A program made the translations under genes and the position numbers. From Natrialba aegyptia DSM 13077 (lineage in GTDB: Archaea > Halobacteriota > Halobacteria > Halobacteriales > Natrialbaceae): 64,000 nt of DNA. Positions 43,082-51,786 of the stretch are shown piece after piece; the stretch's first letter is position 1; every line of letters begins with the position of its first letter. The stretch lies in contig NZ_AOIP01000053.1 of NCBI RefSeq assembly GCF_000337535.1, positions 18,506 through 82,505 of the forward strand, written 5' to 3'. The notes beneath the pieces are model-generated. The model had not been told where the DNA came from, did no database searches, and saw nothing but the letters and a program-made list of their open reading frames with translations.

Positions 43082-43462
43082 TCACGCGCTCTTTGGGTCG
43101 AATTCTCCTCGTTTGATCCCCTCGCGAACGGGGTCGTGTTCGGTGTCCGTCGGCGGCGGAGCAGTAACCAGGAATGCTTCGAGCCGACCATCCTCGTCAG
43201 CCTTGATCCCGCGGTCGGTGTCGGCTTCGACGACGACCACATCGCCGGGTTCGATGGCGTGTTCGTCGTCGCCGCTGCGGACGCGTCCAGTCCCCGAGTG
43301 AACGTGAATCGCGACGTCGCTCGATGGAGCGTGAACGGGGATGAATTGACCGGGCTCGAAGTACCCACAGACAACCTTCATTCGGTCGCTTTTGAAGACC
43401 TCCACGGCGTTGAACTTCTGGTCGTCGTAGGCCCGTTCGGCGTCGAAGTTCGTCGCGGTCAC
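43082..43462 (-). CDS. Cupin-fold protein
   Basis: A 126-residue single-domain cupin: FNAVEVFKSDRMKVVCGYFEPGQFIPVHAP, VAIHVHSGTGRV, EHAIEPGDVVVVEAD, and a C-terminal APPPTDTEHDP. Two His positions could bind a metal. The start is set at GTG 43462 (MTATNFDAE) by family resemblance; upstream GTG and ATG codons are possible. It leads an operon with the frameshifted cupin gene. An imperfect element (43569-43578) lies further upstream. Confidence 0.68.
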   Translation of the reverse strand: MTATNFDAERAYDDQKFNAVEVFKSDRMKVVCGYFEPGQFIPVHAPSSDVAIHVHSGTGRVRSGDDEHAIEPGDVVVVEADTDRGIKADEDGRLEAFLVTAPPPTDTEHDPVREGIKRGEFDPKSA

Positions 43463-43609
43463 AGCGACCACCTCGGCGACCTCTCTGTTCGTCTCCCAAT
43501 CGAGCGAGATGAGGCTGTATCGCGCATACGACTGGTGGTTGGCGTGTACGGAGGAAGAGCTTTGGTCCGAATGTTTCCGACCAGCGACTCGTGGAGGTAG
43601 CGATCGACT

Positions 43610-43619
43610 GGATATGTTC
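43610..43619 (+). promoter_or_regulatory. Regulon element, DsrE-like gene
   Basis: GGATATGTTC followed by G, centred 48.5 nt before ATG 43663. Confidence 0.5.
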
Positions 43620-43662
43620 GCCTCCACACCCACGGAATTGGCCATCCAACATTGATGCGTCT

Positions 43663-44013
43663 ATGGCAAAACACGCCTTCCTGCTCTTGTCCTCACCGGA
43701 GACGCCGGGAAAATTCGCCAATCCACTTACCTACGCACGTCAGCTCGACGAGGCGGGTCACCAGGTTGCCGTGTACTTCGACGGCGCGGCGACCTATTGG
43801 TTCGACGGAATCGAGGATCATCCGGAACCGGCGGTTCGAGCATACGAGGACGCCAAAGAACTGGGGCTGATTGCTGGCGTCTGCGATCACTGTGCGACGT
43901 TCAAAGGGGTCGCTGACGCCGTCGAGGCCGAGGGTTTCGAGATCCAAGGGACTGAACACGCCCCGGACGTTGCTGGACTCGTCGACGACGGCTACGAGCT
44001 TCACATCGTTTGA
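43663..44013 (+). CDS. DsrE-like protein
   Basis: A 116-residue alpha/beta protein: AFLLLSSPETPGKFANPLTYARQLDEAGHQVAVYFDGAA, then LGLIAGVCDHCATFKGVADAVE and a C-terminal GYELHIV. This follows the DsrE/DsrF/TusBCD fold, with a CDHC pair where family sulfur acceptors carry their active Cys. It is probably a sulfur-relay partner of the TusA-like protein about 0.9 kb upstream. The divergent upstream region is shared with the cupin operon. Confidence 0.75.
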   Translation: MAKHAFLLLSSPETPGKFANPLTYARQLDEAGHQVAVYFDGAATYWFDGIEDHPEPAVRAYEDAKELGLIAGVCDHCATFKGVADAVEAEGFEIQGTEHAPDVAGLVDDGYELHIV

Positions 44014-44284
44014 GCGACGAAGGTCTGGGTATCGATCGATGTACTGGTCATCGAACCTCCCGACTCGCGGCGAAACGAGGCTGTTGTATTGGGCATGTCA
44101 CCGTTCATTAAGGTACGGAACACAGTGATTGAGACACCTTGAGCAATGTAAACCGTGAGCCCAGCGTATATGTTCGAACCAACCATCACGAGGTTTCGGT
44201 GCTATCGACGACTATGTGGATGTCTCGAGCGATTCCAGCCGAGTTGACCGCACTTCCATCCCATCCAGGGGTGAGGTCATACTG

Positions 44285-44602
44285 ATGTCGGTAGACCCAG
44301 AAGACGGGCGTGAACCGGTTACCATCCGCGAACACGATCGACCGTGGGCTGCCGATCTCGAATCTGATCGACACGCGAATGATAGCCGTCTTGTCGTCGC
44401 GGAGGCCATCGATGCTATCGAAGAGACTCGCCCCGGCATCCCTGTTGACCTCGTGACCCACGAGTGTCACGGCGATCCCATGGACTACCTCCTCGATCCC
44501 TTGCGATCAAAAGTTCCCGACGTCGCCGTAACCGGACATCGCCGGTGTACTTGTGGCGGCTACGTCATTACCGTCATGCGTCGGATTTCGGGATCCGAAT
44601 AG
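44285..44602 (+). CDS. CGCGG-motif peptide, variant CTCGG (copy 2)
   Basis: A 105-residue member of the CGCGG family: REPVTIREHDRPWAADLESDR, DLVTHECHGDPMDYLLD, and HRRCTCGGYVITVM at the end, so the motif is CTCGG. Two further Cys and His lie in ECHGD. It is the most divergent of the four copies. Start ATG 44285 matches the family; a GTG at 44216 is spaced 45.5 nt from an element-like GTATATGTTC (44166-44175) and would add 23 residues, so transcription may begin upstream. Confidence 0.72.
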   Translation: MSVDPEDGREPVTIREHDRPWAADLESDRHANDSRLVVAEAIDAIEETRPGIPVDLVTHECHGDPMDYLLDPLRSKVPDVAVTGHRRCTCGGYVITVMRRISGSE

Positions 44603-44615
44603 TGGAAGGGCGAAA

Positions 44616-44831
44616 TTACTCGGGTGCGTATCCCCACGTCTCGACGATTTCGTGTAACTCTTCGTCGTTAGTAGTCTCGGGATCGTACTCGATCGCCAAG
44701 GCCCGATTATCCGTCTCAATGGTCACTCCATCGACCCCAGGGGTTCCTTCCAAGACGGTGATGATCGTGTTCTCACAGTTGTCGCACTCGAAGACAGTAT
44801 CGGTGACCGATACGGTGGCAATTGAGTCCAT
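44616..44831 (-). CDS. Heavy-metal-associated (HMA) domain protein
   Basis: A 71-residue CopZ-like fold with CDNC in VFECDNCENTI and a VTIETDNRALAIEYD strand pair. It could carry Cu or Zn within the cytoplasm. Unlike the copy at 21998-22213, no ATPase gene adjoins. It is convergent with CGCGG copy 2. The element GAACAAATTC lies upstream. Confidence 0.85.
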   Translation of the reverse strand: MDSIATVSVTDTVFECDNCENTIITVLEGTPGVDGVTIETDNRALAIEYDPETTNDEELHEIVETWGYAPE

Positions 44832-44874
44832 ATCGTTTTACTAGACGACGTCGAATGATGGTAACGATTCACAC

Positions 44875-44884
44875 GAATTTGTTC
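44875..44884 (-). promoter_or_regulatory. Regulon element, HMA gene
   Basis: GAACAAATTC followed by G on the minus strand, centred 48.5 nt before ATG 44831. Confidence 0.5.
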
Positions 44885-44986
44885 CGAGTAGCAGTGACCG
44901 TCGTAGAGATCCACTTAGTTTATCGGAGAGCATTCAGCGCCCACTGCGGGTCTATGGCCTGTCGCACAGTCAGATAGATCGGGGGG

Positions 44987-45229
44987 TTACTGGGTTCCGG
45001 CAGGCAGCTGGTCCACTGTCTCGACCTCCCCAATGCGCTCGATCGCCTCGATTGGGATTTCAGTAACAGCCGTGATGATGAGACCGTCCTTACCTCTATG
45101 TGAGCCTTTCTCGACGTCGATTAGTAACTCCTCGTAGTACTTCCGAATTGTGGCAACGACGTACTCGTCCCGACCCGGTCTTGTTCGAATCAGATACGAA
45201 TACTGCTCCACGTCTTCTGTATCTCCCAT
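44987..45229 (-). CDS. Small haloarchaeal protein, function unknown
   Basis: An 80-residue protein with a probable alternating beta/alpha core: YSYLIRTRPGRDEYVVATIRKYYEELL, then GLIITAVTEIPIEAIERIGEV. No known domain recognised. Start MGDTEDVEQ is chosen; the upstream extension (to 45295) is not supported. Isolated, no element seen. Confidence 0.55.
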   Translation of the reverse strand: MGDTEDVEQYSYLIRTRPGRDEYVVATIRKYYEELLIDVEKGSHRGKDGLIITAVTEIPIEAIERIGEVETVDQLPAGTQ

Positions 45230-45334
45230 TTCACTCAAGCTATCGATGGTCAATCGTCCCCAAATTACTGCTGCTCTGGATCTTGTCTGAGGCAATAACG
45301 AGTCTATCCCGTAGCTCCGACCGATCGAACTCTG

Positions 45335-45511
45335 TTATTGGGTCCGGGGACCCTTGACCGTCAGGAAGAGACTTTGAATCGCCTTCCCGACAAAAAATCC
45401 CACGATGGCGCCGAGTAGTACTGAATCGATTCCTTGGACGGCGACGACGGTGAGTACACCGAGGATTGCGAACCCGACTCCGAACGTCCACCCCCGTCTC
45501 ATCACGTCCAT
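45335..45511 (-). CDS. Small two-helix membrane protein
   Basis: About 58 residues with two hydrophobic stretches (GFAILGVLTVVAVQGI and VLLGAIVGFFVGKAIQS), a positive N-terminus (MRRGW) and a short basic tail. No family recognised. A GTG at 45580 would add 23 residues (SPPNDRYKTASDR) and is possible. Confidence 0.45.
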   Translation of the reverse strand: MDVMRRGWTFGVGFAILGVLTVVAVQGIDSVLLGAIVGFFVGKAIQSLFLTVKGPRTQ

Positions 45512-45645
45512 AGGTCGGATGATGTCGTCGAATCGATCCGACGCGGTTTTGTAGCGATCATTGGGTGGGGACGCATCCACACTGGCGAACCCTGCCGACT
45601 AACGACCGTTTGGGTACGCGCTCCACGATGGGTAACACGGAACTG

Positions 45646-45975
45646 TCACTCCTCACTGACGTGTACTGGTGATTCTGTCGTCGATCGATCGACGGCGACC
45701 TCGTGAACCTCGACGGTATTCCCGGTCTTGAAGGCATGTTCCGCGGACGCTTCCTGGTGTGCTGACTCGAAGGCGGTACTTTCTCGCCACGCTTCGTAGT
45801 CTTCTCTCGTCTCCCAGAACGTCATGGTGATGTGGCCCTCCGCGTCGACGGGTGCGAGGACTGTCATCCCGCGGAACCCTGGCCTGTCCTCAATCCCGTA
45901 ACTCGTTTGGAGTCGCTCTTCGAATGTTTCTACCCGTTCATCCGGAATGGTAACCCGGTTAGAAACGACGATCAT
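45646..45975 (-). CDS. Antibiotic biosynthesis monooxygenase (ABM)-fold protein
   Basis: A 109-residue dimeric alpha/beta barrel protein: IVVSNRVTIPDERVETFEERLQ, PGFRGMTVLAPVD, MTFWETREDYEAWRESTAFESAH. The family contains heme-degrading (IsdG/HmoB-like) enzymes as well as monooxygenases. The FxxW-like pattern TFWETREDYEAW suits a heme or quinone pocket, but activity is not decided. An element (GAACATATCC) is centred 48.5 nt upstream. Confidence 0.78.
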   Translation of the reverse strand: MIVVSNRVTIPDERVETFEERLQTSYGIEDRPGFRGMTVLAPVDAEGHITMTFWETREDYEAWRESTAFESAHQEASAEHAFKTGNTVEVHEVAVDRSTTESPVHVSEE

Positions 45976-46018
45976 TCCTGGGAGACCGTTAGTGCCGCCG
46001 TCTCCTAAATTCTCGCTC

Positions 46019-46028
46019 GGATATGTTC
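46019..46028 (-). promoter_or_regulatory. Partial regulon element, ABM gene
   Basis: GAACATATCC on the minus strand, centred 48.5 nt before ATG 45975, next to the element of the divergent CGCGG copy 3. Confidence 0.45.
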
Positions 46029-46033
46029 GTGCC

Positions 46034-46043
46034 GAGTACGTTC
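46034..46043 (+). promoter_or_regulatory. Regulon element, CGCGG copy 3
   Basis: GAGTACGTTC followed by G, centred 44.5 nt before ATG 46083; a TATA-like TTTATGG (46053-46059) lies between, so the element is upstream of the core promoter. Confidence 0.62.
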
Positions 46044-46082
46044 GTTCGTGAGTTTATGGTCATAGCCGTAGTAGCTTCGAGA

Positions 46083-46397
46083 ATGGCCGACACCGTCAGC
46101 GATCACGAGAACCACGGGACCGAACCGGTCACCGATCAGGTCCACGGGAGCGCGTGGGCAGCAGACCTCGAACGACCCGAACACGCGGCTAACCGAGAGC
46201 TACTGGTCGAGGAGGCGATTACAGCGGTCGAGAATACCGTCGAGGGGTCTCTCGTCCAACTCGTCACTCACGAGGCACACGGGCATCCATCAGCGTATCT
46301 CTACGAATCACTCGAGGAAACGTTCGGTGACGCGGTCCACTGGGAGTACGTCTGTCAATGCAATTGTGGTGGTCATATCGTCCGTGTCGAGGTATGA
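46083..46397 (+). CDS. CGCGG-motif peptide, variant CNCGG (copy 3)
   Basis: A 104-residue member: EPVTDQVHGSAWAADLERPEH, VQLVTHEAHGHPSAYLYESLEE, YVCQCNCGGHIVRVEV, with motif CNCGG and one additional Cys (VCQC). A TATA-like box 28 nt before ATG 46083 supports this start. The following gene starts 37 nt downstream on the same strand. Divergent from the ABM gene. Confidence 0.76.
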   Translation: MADTVSDHENHGTEPVTDQVHGSAWAADLERPEHAANRELLVEEAITAVENTVEGSLVQLVTHEAHGHPSAYLYESLEETFGDAVHWEYVCQCNCGGHIVRVEV

Positions 46398-46434
46398 GTG
46401 TAAGAACGGTCAACCGTGACTTGACGCTCGAAAG

Positions 46435-47409
46435 ATGACGACTACCGTTAGTGACCTTCGGCTCGCTGCCGAGCGATTGCGGAAGGCACTTGCAGAGTAT
46501 GAGTCGTTCCTCAGTGGCTGGCAGGACGCAAACGAGCCACTCGCGAACGACGACCACGCTACACCGGCAGAACCGGACGTGACGATGCAGGAAGTAACTC
46601 AGGAGTCAGGCGTCGCGATCACAAACGATGTCCTTGAACGCTATCACGCAGCCAGCGACGCGGTGACGAGGTACATTCAGCGAGCCCGAGATCAAACAGA
46701 TTCTGACTGGTCCGAAGTCGTCGCCGCAACCGAACCGGTACGGAAGGCGACACTGGCGGTTCATACAGCCGGGTATGGCTCCCACCCTGAGACGGGTGAA
46801 CGCGACTACCTACTGCCAGCCGAGCTGTGTCTCGCCCGCCGGCTGTCGATGAACGCCGGGTCGTCGCCAGTCACCTTCGCAGACAGGATTGCCCAGTATG
46901 GAGCCGTCGCCAACCGGTTCGGTATCGACGCCGATGTCGTGTACCACCCTGGATCGGGTCACGACGTGAGCCCATCGGTCGCGTTTCCCGAAGCCGAGGT
47001 TACGTATGTCGACGTCGACGTGGCGGCGATGGACGACCTGGCGGCAGCGGGGTACGCGGCCCGCTTGGCCGATGCTACGGCATATACTGTGGATGGCGGC
47101 GCCGACGTGATCATCCTTCGAAATGCGGGGCTCGTCGAGGAGGCAATCGTAGAGAGGAACCTGCAAGCGGGCAGTTGGGTGCTCGCCAATGACCACCTTG
47201 AATCCGCTCGCCATGTGGTTGGGATGGATGGAATAGATCTCGTGGGAGTCGTTCCGGACGATTGGCCAGGTGACACACCACGAATCAAGACCGCGGATTT
47301 AGATCCATCTCACATCGAAAGCGAGGGCAATAGGTCTCCGCAGTCCGGTCCCTCCGATTGGGCAGGGTCGCCACTCGATCTCTATGTATTTCGCGAGAGT
47401 ATCCGTTGA
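46435..47409 (+). CDS. Conserved protein with Rossmann-like (methyltransferase-type) domain
   Basis: A 324-residue protein. The N-terminal 110 residues are helical (LRLAAERLRKALAEYESFLSGW). The rest looks like a class I methyltransferase fold: VVYHPGSGHDVSPSVAFPEAEVTYVDVDVAAM, then LADATAYTVDGGADVIILRNAGL and AGSWVLANDH. The Gly-rich motif (GSGHDVSP) is unusual, so SAM binding is likely but not certain. Probably co-transcribed with CGCGG copy 3. Confidence 0.6.
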   Translation: MTTTVSDLRLAAERLRKALAEYESFLSGWQDANEPLANDDHATPAEPDVTMQEVTQESGVAITNDVLERYHAASDAVTRYIQRARDQTDSDWSEVVAATEPVRKATLAVHTAGYGSHPETGERDYLLPAELCLARRLSMNAGSSPVTFADRIAQYGAVANRFGIDADVVYHPGSGHDVSPSVAFPEAEVTYVDVDVAAMDDLAAAGYAARLADATAYTVDGGADVIILRNAGLVEEAIVERNLQAGSWVLANDHLESARHVVGMDGIDLVGVVPDDWPGDTPRIKTADLDPSHIESEGNRSPQSGPSDWAGSPLDLYVFRESIR

Positions 47410-47512
47410 GGACGCGCCGGGTCATCCAATAAAGAGTCTCCGTGGCGAGTCGTCAGACTATTGATCTGGACTCGGGGAACGAACTGTGAGGTGGCCACTT
47501 TGGGGTGTCGGC

Positions 47513-47522
47513 GGAAGTGTTC
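47513..47522 (+). promoter_or_regulatory. Regulon element, four-module DUF2249 gene
   Basis: GGAAGTGTTC followed by G, centred 44.5 nt before ATG 47562. One base differs (GGA for GAA). Confidence 0.5.
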
Positions 47523-47561
47523 GCCCCAGTGCCTATCCACCCCGGCACTAAAGTCGACAGT

Positions 47562-48689
47562 ATGCGTACGGAGATTGACCTGACGGATGCGTCTCGTGAG
47601 GACGTTCGGGATCGCCTCTACGAGCTGTTCGACGATGTCGAAGCGGGAGACACCCTTCATCTGATTGCAGATCAAGTGCCCGGTTTCACGTTGCTACGGT
47701 ACCAAATCGAACGTAATGTCCAGTTCTCGTGGGACGTAACGAGGGATGCAGACGAGGTTCGGATGGCGATTGCAGTGGAAGGCGACCTTGCCGCCGCGCT
47801 CCCGGACTTCGACGTCCGAGTCATGCCGCCACAGCGCCGCCACGAGGTGCTGCTCGAGGGATTCGACGAACTCGCCCCTGGGGAGGGGTTCGTACTGGTC
47901 AACGACCACGACCCGAAGCCGCTATACCACGAGCTCCGATCGACGCGCGGTGAGACCTTCGAGTGGGAGTATCTCGACGAAGGGGGACGTGAGTGGCGTG
48001 TCGCTATCGAAAAGACCGAAGAGTCCACTGCGCCGGACGATGACATCATCACCCGGTACGACGTCCGTCAGATTCCCAAACCCGAGCGACACCCGTCGAT
48101 TCACCACCGATACGGAATGATCCCCGAAGGCGAAGCGATGGAGATCGTTGCTCCCCACGAACCCCGGCCGCTGAAACAGGAGTTCCAGCAGCGATATGGC
48201 GACGCCTTCGAGTGGCAGATTGTCGAGCAGGAGCCGGGACGCGTCGCCGTCCGGATCACGAAGCGTGCTGACGTCGACGATGAAGACGCCGAAGCGAACT
48301 CCTGTGCCGGTGAGGATGCCCATCACGATGGACATACTCATCACGCCGGCGGAGAGCTCGATGGAGACGGAGAAGCAGCGTCCAGGACCGACGAGGACCT
48401 CGACGTCGAAGTCAGCCAGGAACTCGACGTCAGGGAGTATCCGCCCGCTCGTCGCCACGAGCTGATCTTCCAGGCGTACGACGACCTCGAACGAGGCGAA
48501 GCGTTCGTCCTCGTCAACGACCACGATCCAAAGCCGCTCTACCACCAGTTCAGCGCCGAGGAAGGACCAGAATTCCACTGGCAGTACCGTCAGAAGGAAC
48601 CCGGGGAGTTCCGGGTACTCGTCGGCAAGGTCGAACCCAAAGATCAGGAGGCGTCGTCGGATCCCGCAGAAGAGGGAACGCCATTCTGA
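47562..48689 (+). CDS. Protein with four DUF2249 modules
   Basis: A 375-residue protein with repeated DUF2249 units. Module 1 (residues 1-70) is divergent; module 2 (about 80-150) has VLVNDHDPKPLYHEL; module 3 (about 160-235) has IVAPHEPRPLKQEF; a His/Asp-rich linker (about 240-285, HHDGHTHHAGG) follows; module 4 (about 290-355) has VLVNDHDPKPLYHQF. Modules 2 and 4 are clearly duplicates. The linker could bind metal ions. Single-module relatives lie at 32381, 40119 and 54781. It has the regulon element and a hairpin after the stop. Confidence 0.85.
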   Translation: MRTEIDLTDASREDVRDRLYELFDDVEAGDTLHLIADQVPGFTLLRYQIERNVQFSWDVTRDADEVRMAIAVEGDLAAALPDFDVRVMPPQRRHEVLLEGFDELAPGEGFVLVNDHDPKPLYHELRSTRGETFEWEYLDEGGREWRVAIEKTEESTAPDDDIITRYDVRQIPKPERHPSIHHRYGMIPEGEAMEIVAPHEPRPLKQEFQQRYGDAFEWQIVEQEPGRVAVRITKRADVDDEDAEANSCAGEDAHHDGHTHHAGGELDGDGEAASRTDEDLDVEVSQELDVREYPPARRHELIFQAYDDLERGEAFVLVNDHDPKPLYHQFSAEEGPEFHWQYRQKEPGEFRVLVGKVEPKDQEASSDPAEEGTPF

Positions 48690-48712
48690 ACGGCGTCACC
48701 GATGGCTGAGTT

Positions 48713-48731
48713 GCAGGCGGTATTAGCCTGC
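48713..48731 (+). terminator. Hairpin after the four-module DUF2249 gene
   Basis: GCAGGC and GCCTGC pair around a 7-nt loop, 24 nt after the stop. No T-run follows immediately (GTTGGGGGG). Terminator-like or mRNA-stabilising. Confidence 0.4.
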
Positions 48732-48928
48732 GTTGGGGGGTGCGAAGATCGGTCCGTAGATCGCCTGCGGCATACGGACAGTTAGCCCAACCTCGCTACC
48801 GGCAATGGCTACAACGAGATGAGCTTCCGCCGAGGACTCTACGTTGAAGGAGTCCGACTACTGATTTTGTATCGTGTCCTGACTCCATACGAGTTAAACT
48901 CATCGCCCCCATGAATTCACTGAAGCCA

Positions 48929-49423
48929 TTACTGATAATCAATTTCTCCGTCACCTTCGCCAATCCAGGCCCCACGGTCGGGTTCTCTCGATGCTAATGG
49001 GTCTGGCAAATCTTTATACCATGGGACATTTTTCAGCTGCTCCTTGTTATAGACTAAATCGTGTTTTGTATCACCTGTAAATTCAAATTGCTGAGTGAGA
49101 ATGATCGCATCAGTTGGACATACCTCTTCGCAAAGTCGACAGTAGATGCATTGCCCGACATGCAGATTATATTGTTCACCGTTGCGCTGTTCGTCCATCA
49201 CAATCTGAATCGTATTGTTTGGACAGACGTTTTCACATTGCCGACACCAGATACATCGTTCTTGACTAAATTTGTGAATTCCCCGGAACCGAGGACTGAC
49301 TTCAGGTGCCTGCTCGGGATACTCGACGGTGAACGTTTTCCCGTCTAAGGCATGTTTCATCGTCACCGCCATCGATTTGAGAATCCCGATCATTACAGAT
49401 AGATAGTCGATAGCGTCAATCAT
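48929..49423 (-). CDS. NuoI-like two-cluster ferredoxin
   Basis: A 164-residue protein with two [4Fe-4S] motifs, CIWCRQCENVCP and CIYCRLCEEVCP, flanked by an N-terminal helical segment and the NuoI/TYKY-like pattern GIHKFSQERCIWC. Usually NuoI is encoded inside the complex I operon; here it is alone. Base composition is more AT-rich than that of neighbouring genes. It precedes, in divergent orientation, the DUF5789 and 2-oxoacid oxidoreductase genes, so it may serve as their electron acceptor. ATG 49423 is chosen. Confidence 0.85.
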   Translation of the reverse strand: MIDAIDYLSVMIGILKSMAVTMKHALDGKTFTVEYPEQAPEVSPRFRGIHKFSQERCIWCRQCENVCPNNTIQIVMDEQRNGEQYNLHVGQCIYCRLCEEVCPTDAIILTQQFEFTGDTKHDLVYNKEQLKNVPWYKDLPDPLASREPDRGAWIGEGDGEIDYQ

Positions 49424-49483
49424 AATTGTTGGGGGGTGCCAACATGTGCCAATGTTTATCGGAGTGGCGGACGACAATTGAAT

Positions 49484-49774
49484 ATGGGACCAATTGAAAT
49501 CCAACAGCTGTGTGAGCAAAAGGTCGATTTTCCAATTACACACGATGCCCTCCTCGACGAACTCGGTGAGGCAGAACTGAGGCCCCCCACTGGAGAACCC
49601 ACAACGGTAGGGACTGTGCTGGAGACCACCAACGAACGAAGCTACGGGTCCGTCGACGACGTGTATCAGACTATCCTCGGGAATCTAGACGAGTCGTTCG
49701 TCGGACGCAAGTTCTACGATGACCGGGGAGGTGTCTGGGATTTCGACCAACGAGACCGGACCTATTCGTTCTGA
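49484..49774 (+). CDS. DUF5789 family protein
   Basis: A 96-residue haloarchaeal protein with the family ending SVDDVYQTILGNLDESFVGRKFYDDRGG. A second copy is at 61988-62296. The function is unknown; the conserved YDDRGG motif is probably functional. A TATA-like TTTATC (49456-49461) 27 nt before ATG 49484 supports this start. Confidence 0.75.
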   Translation: MGPIEIQQLCEQKVDFPITHDALLDELGEAELRPPTGEPTTVGTVLETTNERSYGSVDDVYQTILGNLDESFVGRKFYDDRGGVWDFDQRDRTYSF

Positions 49775-49793
49775 TGTCTCGTATAAGCGAGGC

Positions 49794-49803
49794 GAGTATA
49801 TTC
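49794..49803 (+). promoter_or_regulatory. Regulon element, 2-oxoacid:ferredoxin oxidoreductase operon
   Basis: GAGTATATTC followed by CC, centred 63.5 nt before ATG 49862. Strong core, longer spacing than the others. Confidence 0.5.
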
Positions 49804-49861
49804 CCGTGATACTACTTACAACTCCGCCACGTATCCCGAATACGATGAGACACCAGACACC

Positions 49862-51781
49862 ATGACAGAAAACGAACTCATTTGGCGACTCGCAGGAGGG
49901 TCCGGGGACGGCATCGACTCGACGAGTCAGAACTTCGCGAAAGTACTGATGCGGTCGGGGCTCCACGTATTCACCCATCGTCACTATCCATCACGGATAC
50001 GTGGTGGCCACACGTACGCTGAGCTTCGATCGAAAGCGACGCCGGTACGATCCAGAGGGGACGGGTATAACTTTCTTCTGGCACTGGGCGATTCGTTTGC
50101 ACGGAGCCCGGACGAGGAGGCCTACTACGGAAACGAGGAAGTCAAGCCCCTCGTAGAAAACCTCGATGACCTCCGTGATGGGGGCATCATCGTCTACGAC
50201 GAAGGGCTGATCGACATCGACGACGTCGATAGCGTGCTCGAGACATCACTCGAAGCCCTCGCTGCAGAACACGATTGGCACGTCTATCCGCTCGACCTTC
50301 GGGACATCGCGACAGACCACGGTCGTGAGGTGATGCGCAACACGGCGGGCGTCGGTGCAACGGCGGCGCTCATATCGCTGGATCTCGATCCCATCGAAGC
50401 GTTGATGTCAGATTCGATGAGCGGCGACGCCCTGGAGGCGAATCTGACGATCCTCGAAGCAGCGTACGATCAAGTGCGGGACGAACACGAGATTGACCAC
50501 GACGTCGTCCTTCCGGAGGGAACGCACGAGGAAGCGCCGGTCCTCCTCTCCGGATCGCACGGCGTCGCGTACGGTGCGCTTGATGCCGGCTGCCGATTTA
50601 TCTCTGGCTATCCCATGACGCCGTGGACGGAAGTGTTCACGATTCTATCCCAGCATCTCCCCGAGTACGGTGGTGTTTCCGAACAGGTCGAAGACGAGAT
50701 TGCCGCTGCCGGGATGGCGATCGGTGCGTCCCACGCAGGTGTGAAGGCAATGTCTGGCTCCTCGGGGGGTGGGTTCGCACTCATGTCCGAGTTACTCGGA
50801 ACGGCCGAAATGACCGAGACACCGGTCGTCTTTGTCGAGGCCATGCGGGGCGGCCCATCGACCGGGATGCCGACCAAGCCAGAACAGGGAGACCTCGACC
50901 ACGTCCTGTACTCCAGCCAGGGCGATTCCAACCGAATCGTCTTCGCACCGGGAACGATCGAGGAGTGTTACGAACAGACGCGTCGAGCGTTTGAACTGGC
51001 CTACGAGTACCAGCTCCCCGCGATCGTCATCATCGACCAGAAGCTCTCGGGTGAGTATCGAACAGTCCCGGACAGCGTCTTCACGGAATCAGCCCCAGAC
51101 CCGGATCCAGGTACAGTTCTTACGGAGGAAGAAATCGAAGACGCAGCACACCACGCGTCGGGTTCGTATCTCCGCTTTCAGTACGATACTGACGATGGCG
51201 TCGTACCGCGAACACTTCCCGGCCAGAAAGGTGGCCGATTCCTGACGACCGGAAACGAACACAATCCCGCGGGTCACATCAGCGAAGATCCAGAAAATCG
51301 TCGTCAACAGGTAGACCGACGGAGAGCAAAACAGGAAACAATTCGCGAGGTACTTGACGAGACGGGAACTCACCAGACCCGATACGGGGCTGAAGATGCC
51401 CGCTACGGAATCTTGGTGTGGGGAAGCCAACAGAGTACTGTCTTCGAAGCCGTCGATCGACTCAACGAGACTGATAACTCCGTTTCGGCACTAGGCGTAA
51501 GCGAAATGATGCCGTTCCCGGAGTCTGAGGTCGCTGACTTCCTCGAGAGCGTCGAGGAAGCTGTCGTGGTCGAAATGAACTCCGACGGTCAATTCCGGGG
51601 CTTAGTACAGCGTGAATTGGGGGCGTACGGCAATCGGCTGTCTAGTCTGCTCAAGTACGACGGTAATCCCTTCGAACCTGCTGAGGTGGTCGACGGTGTC
51701 CGTGCCGTCATTACCGACGATCCGGGTGTGACGCCACCGACGACGCGTCTCGAACCAACGAAAGCAACCAACTCGAGGTAA
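49862..51781 (+). CDS. korA: 2-oxoacid:ferredoxin oxidoreductase alpha (gamma-alpha fused) subunit
   Basis: A 639-residue subunit. The N-terminal gamma domain (residues 1-190) has GGSGDGIDSTSQNFA and RIRGGHTYAELR; the alpha domain has FISGYPMTPWTEV, AAGMAIGASHAGVKAMSGSSGGGFALMSE, and the C-terminal transketolase-like domain. With the beta subunit (5 nt downstream) it oxidises a 2-oxoacid, such as 2-oxoglutarate or pyruvate, to the CoA thioester, reducing ferredoxin. Haloarchaea normally carry such genes elsewhere; this looks like a second, condition-specific set. Confidence 0.9.
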   Translation: MTENELIWRLAGGSGDGIDSTSQNFAKVLMRSGLHVFTHRHYPSRIRGGHTYAELRSKATPVRSRGDGYNFLLALGDSFARSPDEEAYYGNEEVKPLVENLDDLRDGGIIVYDEGLIDIDDVDSVLETSLEALAAEHDWHVYPLDLRDIATDHGREVMRNTAGVGATAALISLDLDPIEALMSDSMSGDALEANLTILEAAYDQVRDEHEIDHDVVLPEGTHEEAPVLLSGSHGVAYGALDAGCRFISGYPMTPWTEVFTILSQHLPEYGGVSEQVEDEIAAAGMAIGASHAGVKAMSGSSGGGFALMSELLGTAEMTETPVVFVEAMRGGPSTGMPTKPEQGDLDHVLYSSQGDSNRIVFAPGTIEECYEQTRRAFELAYEYQLPAIVIIDQKLSGEYRTVPDSVFTESAPDPDPGTVLTEEEIEDAAHHASGSYLRFQYDTDDGVVPRTLPGQKGGRFLTTGNEHNPAGHISEDPENRRQQVDRRRAKQETIREVLDETGTHQTRYGAEDARYGILVWGSQQSTVFEAVDRLNETDNSVSALGVSEMMPFPESEVADFLESVEEAVVVEMNSDGQFRGLVQRELGAYGNRLSSLLKYDGNPFEPAEVVDGVRAVITDDPGVTPPTTRLEPTKATNSR

Positions 51782-51786
51782 CCACA

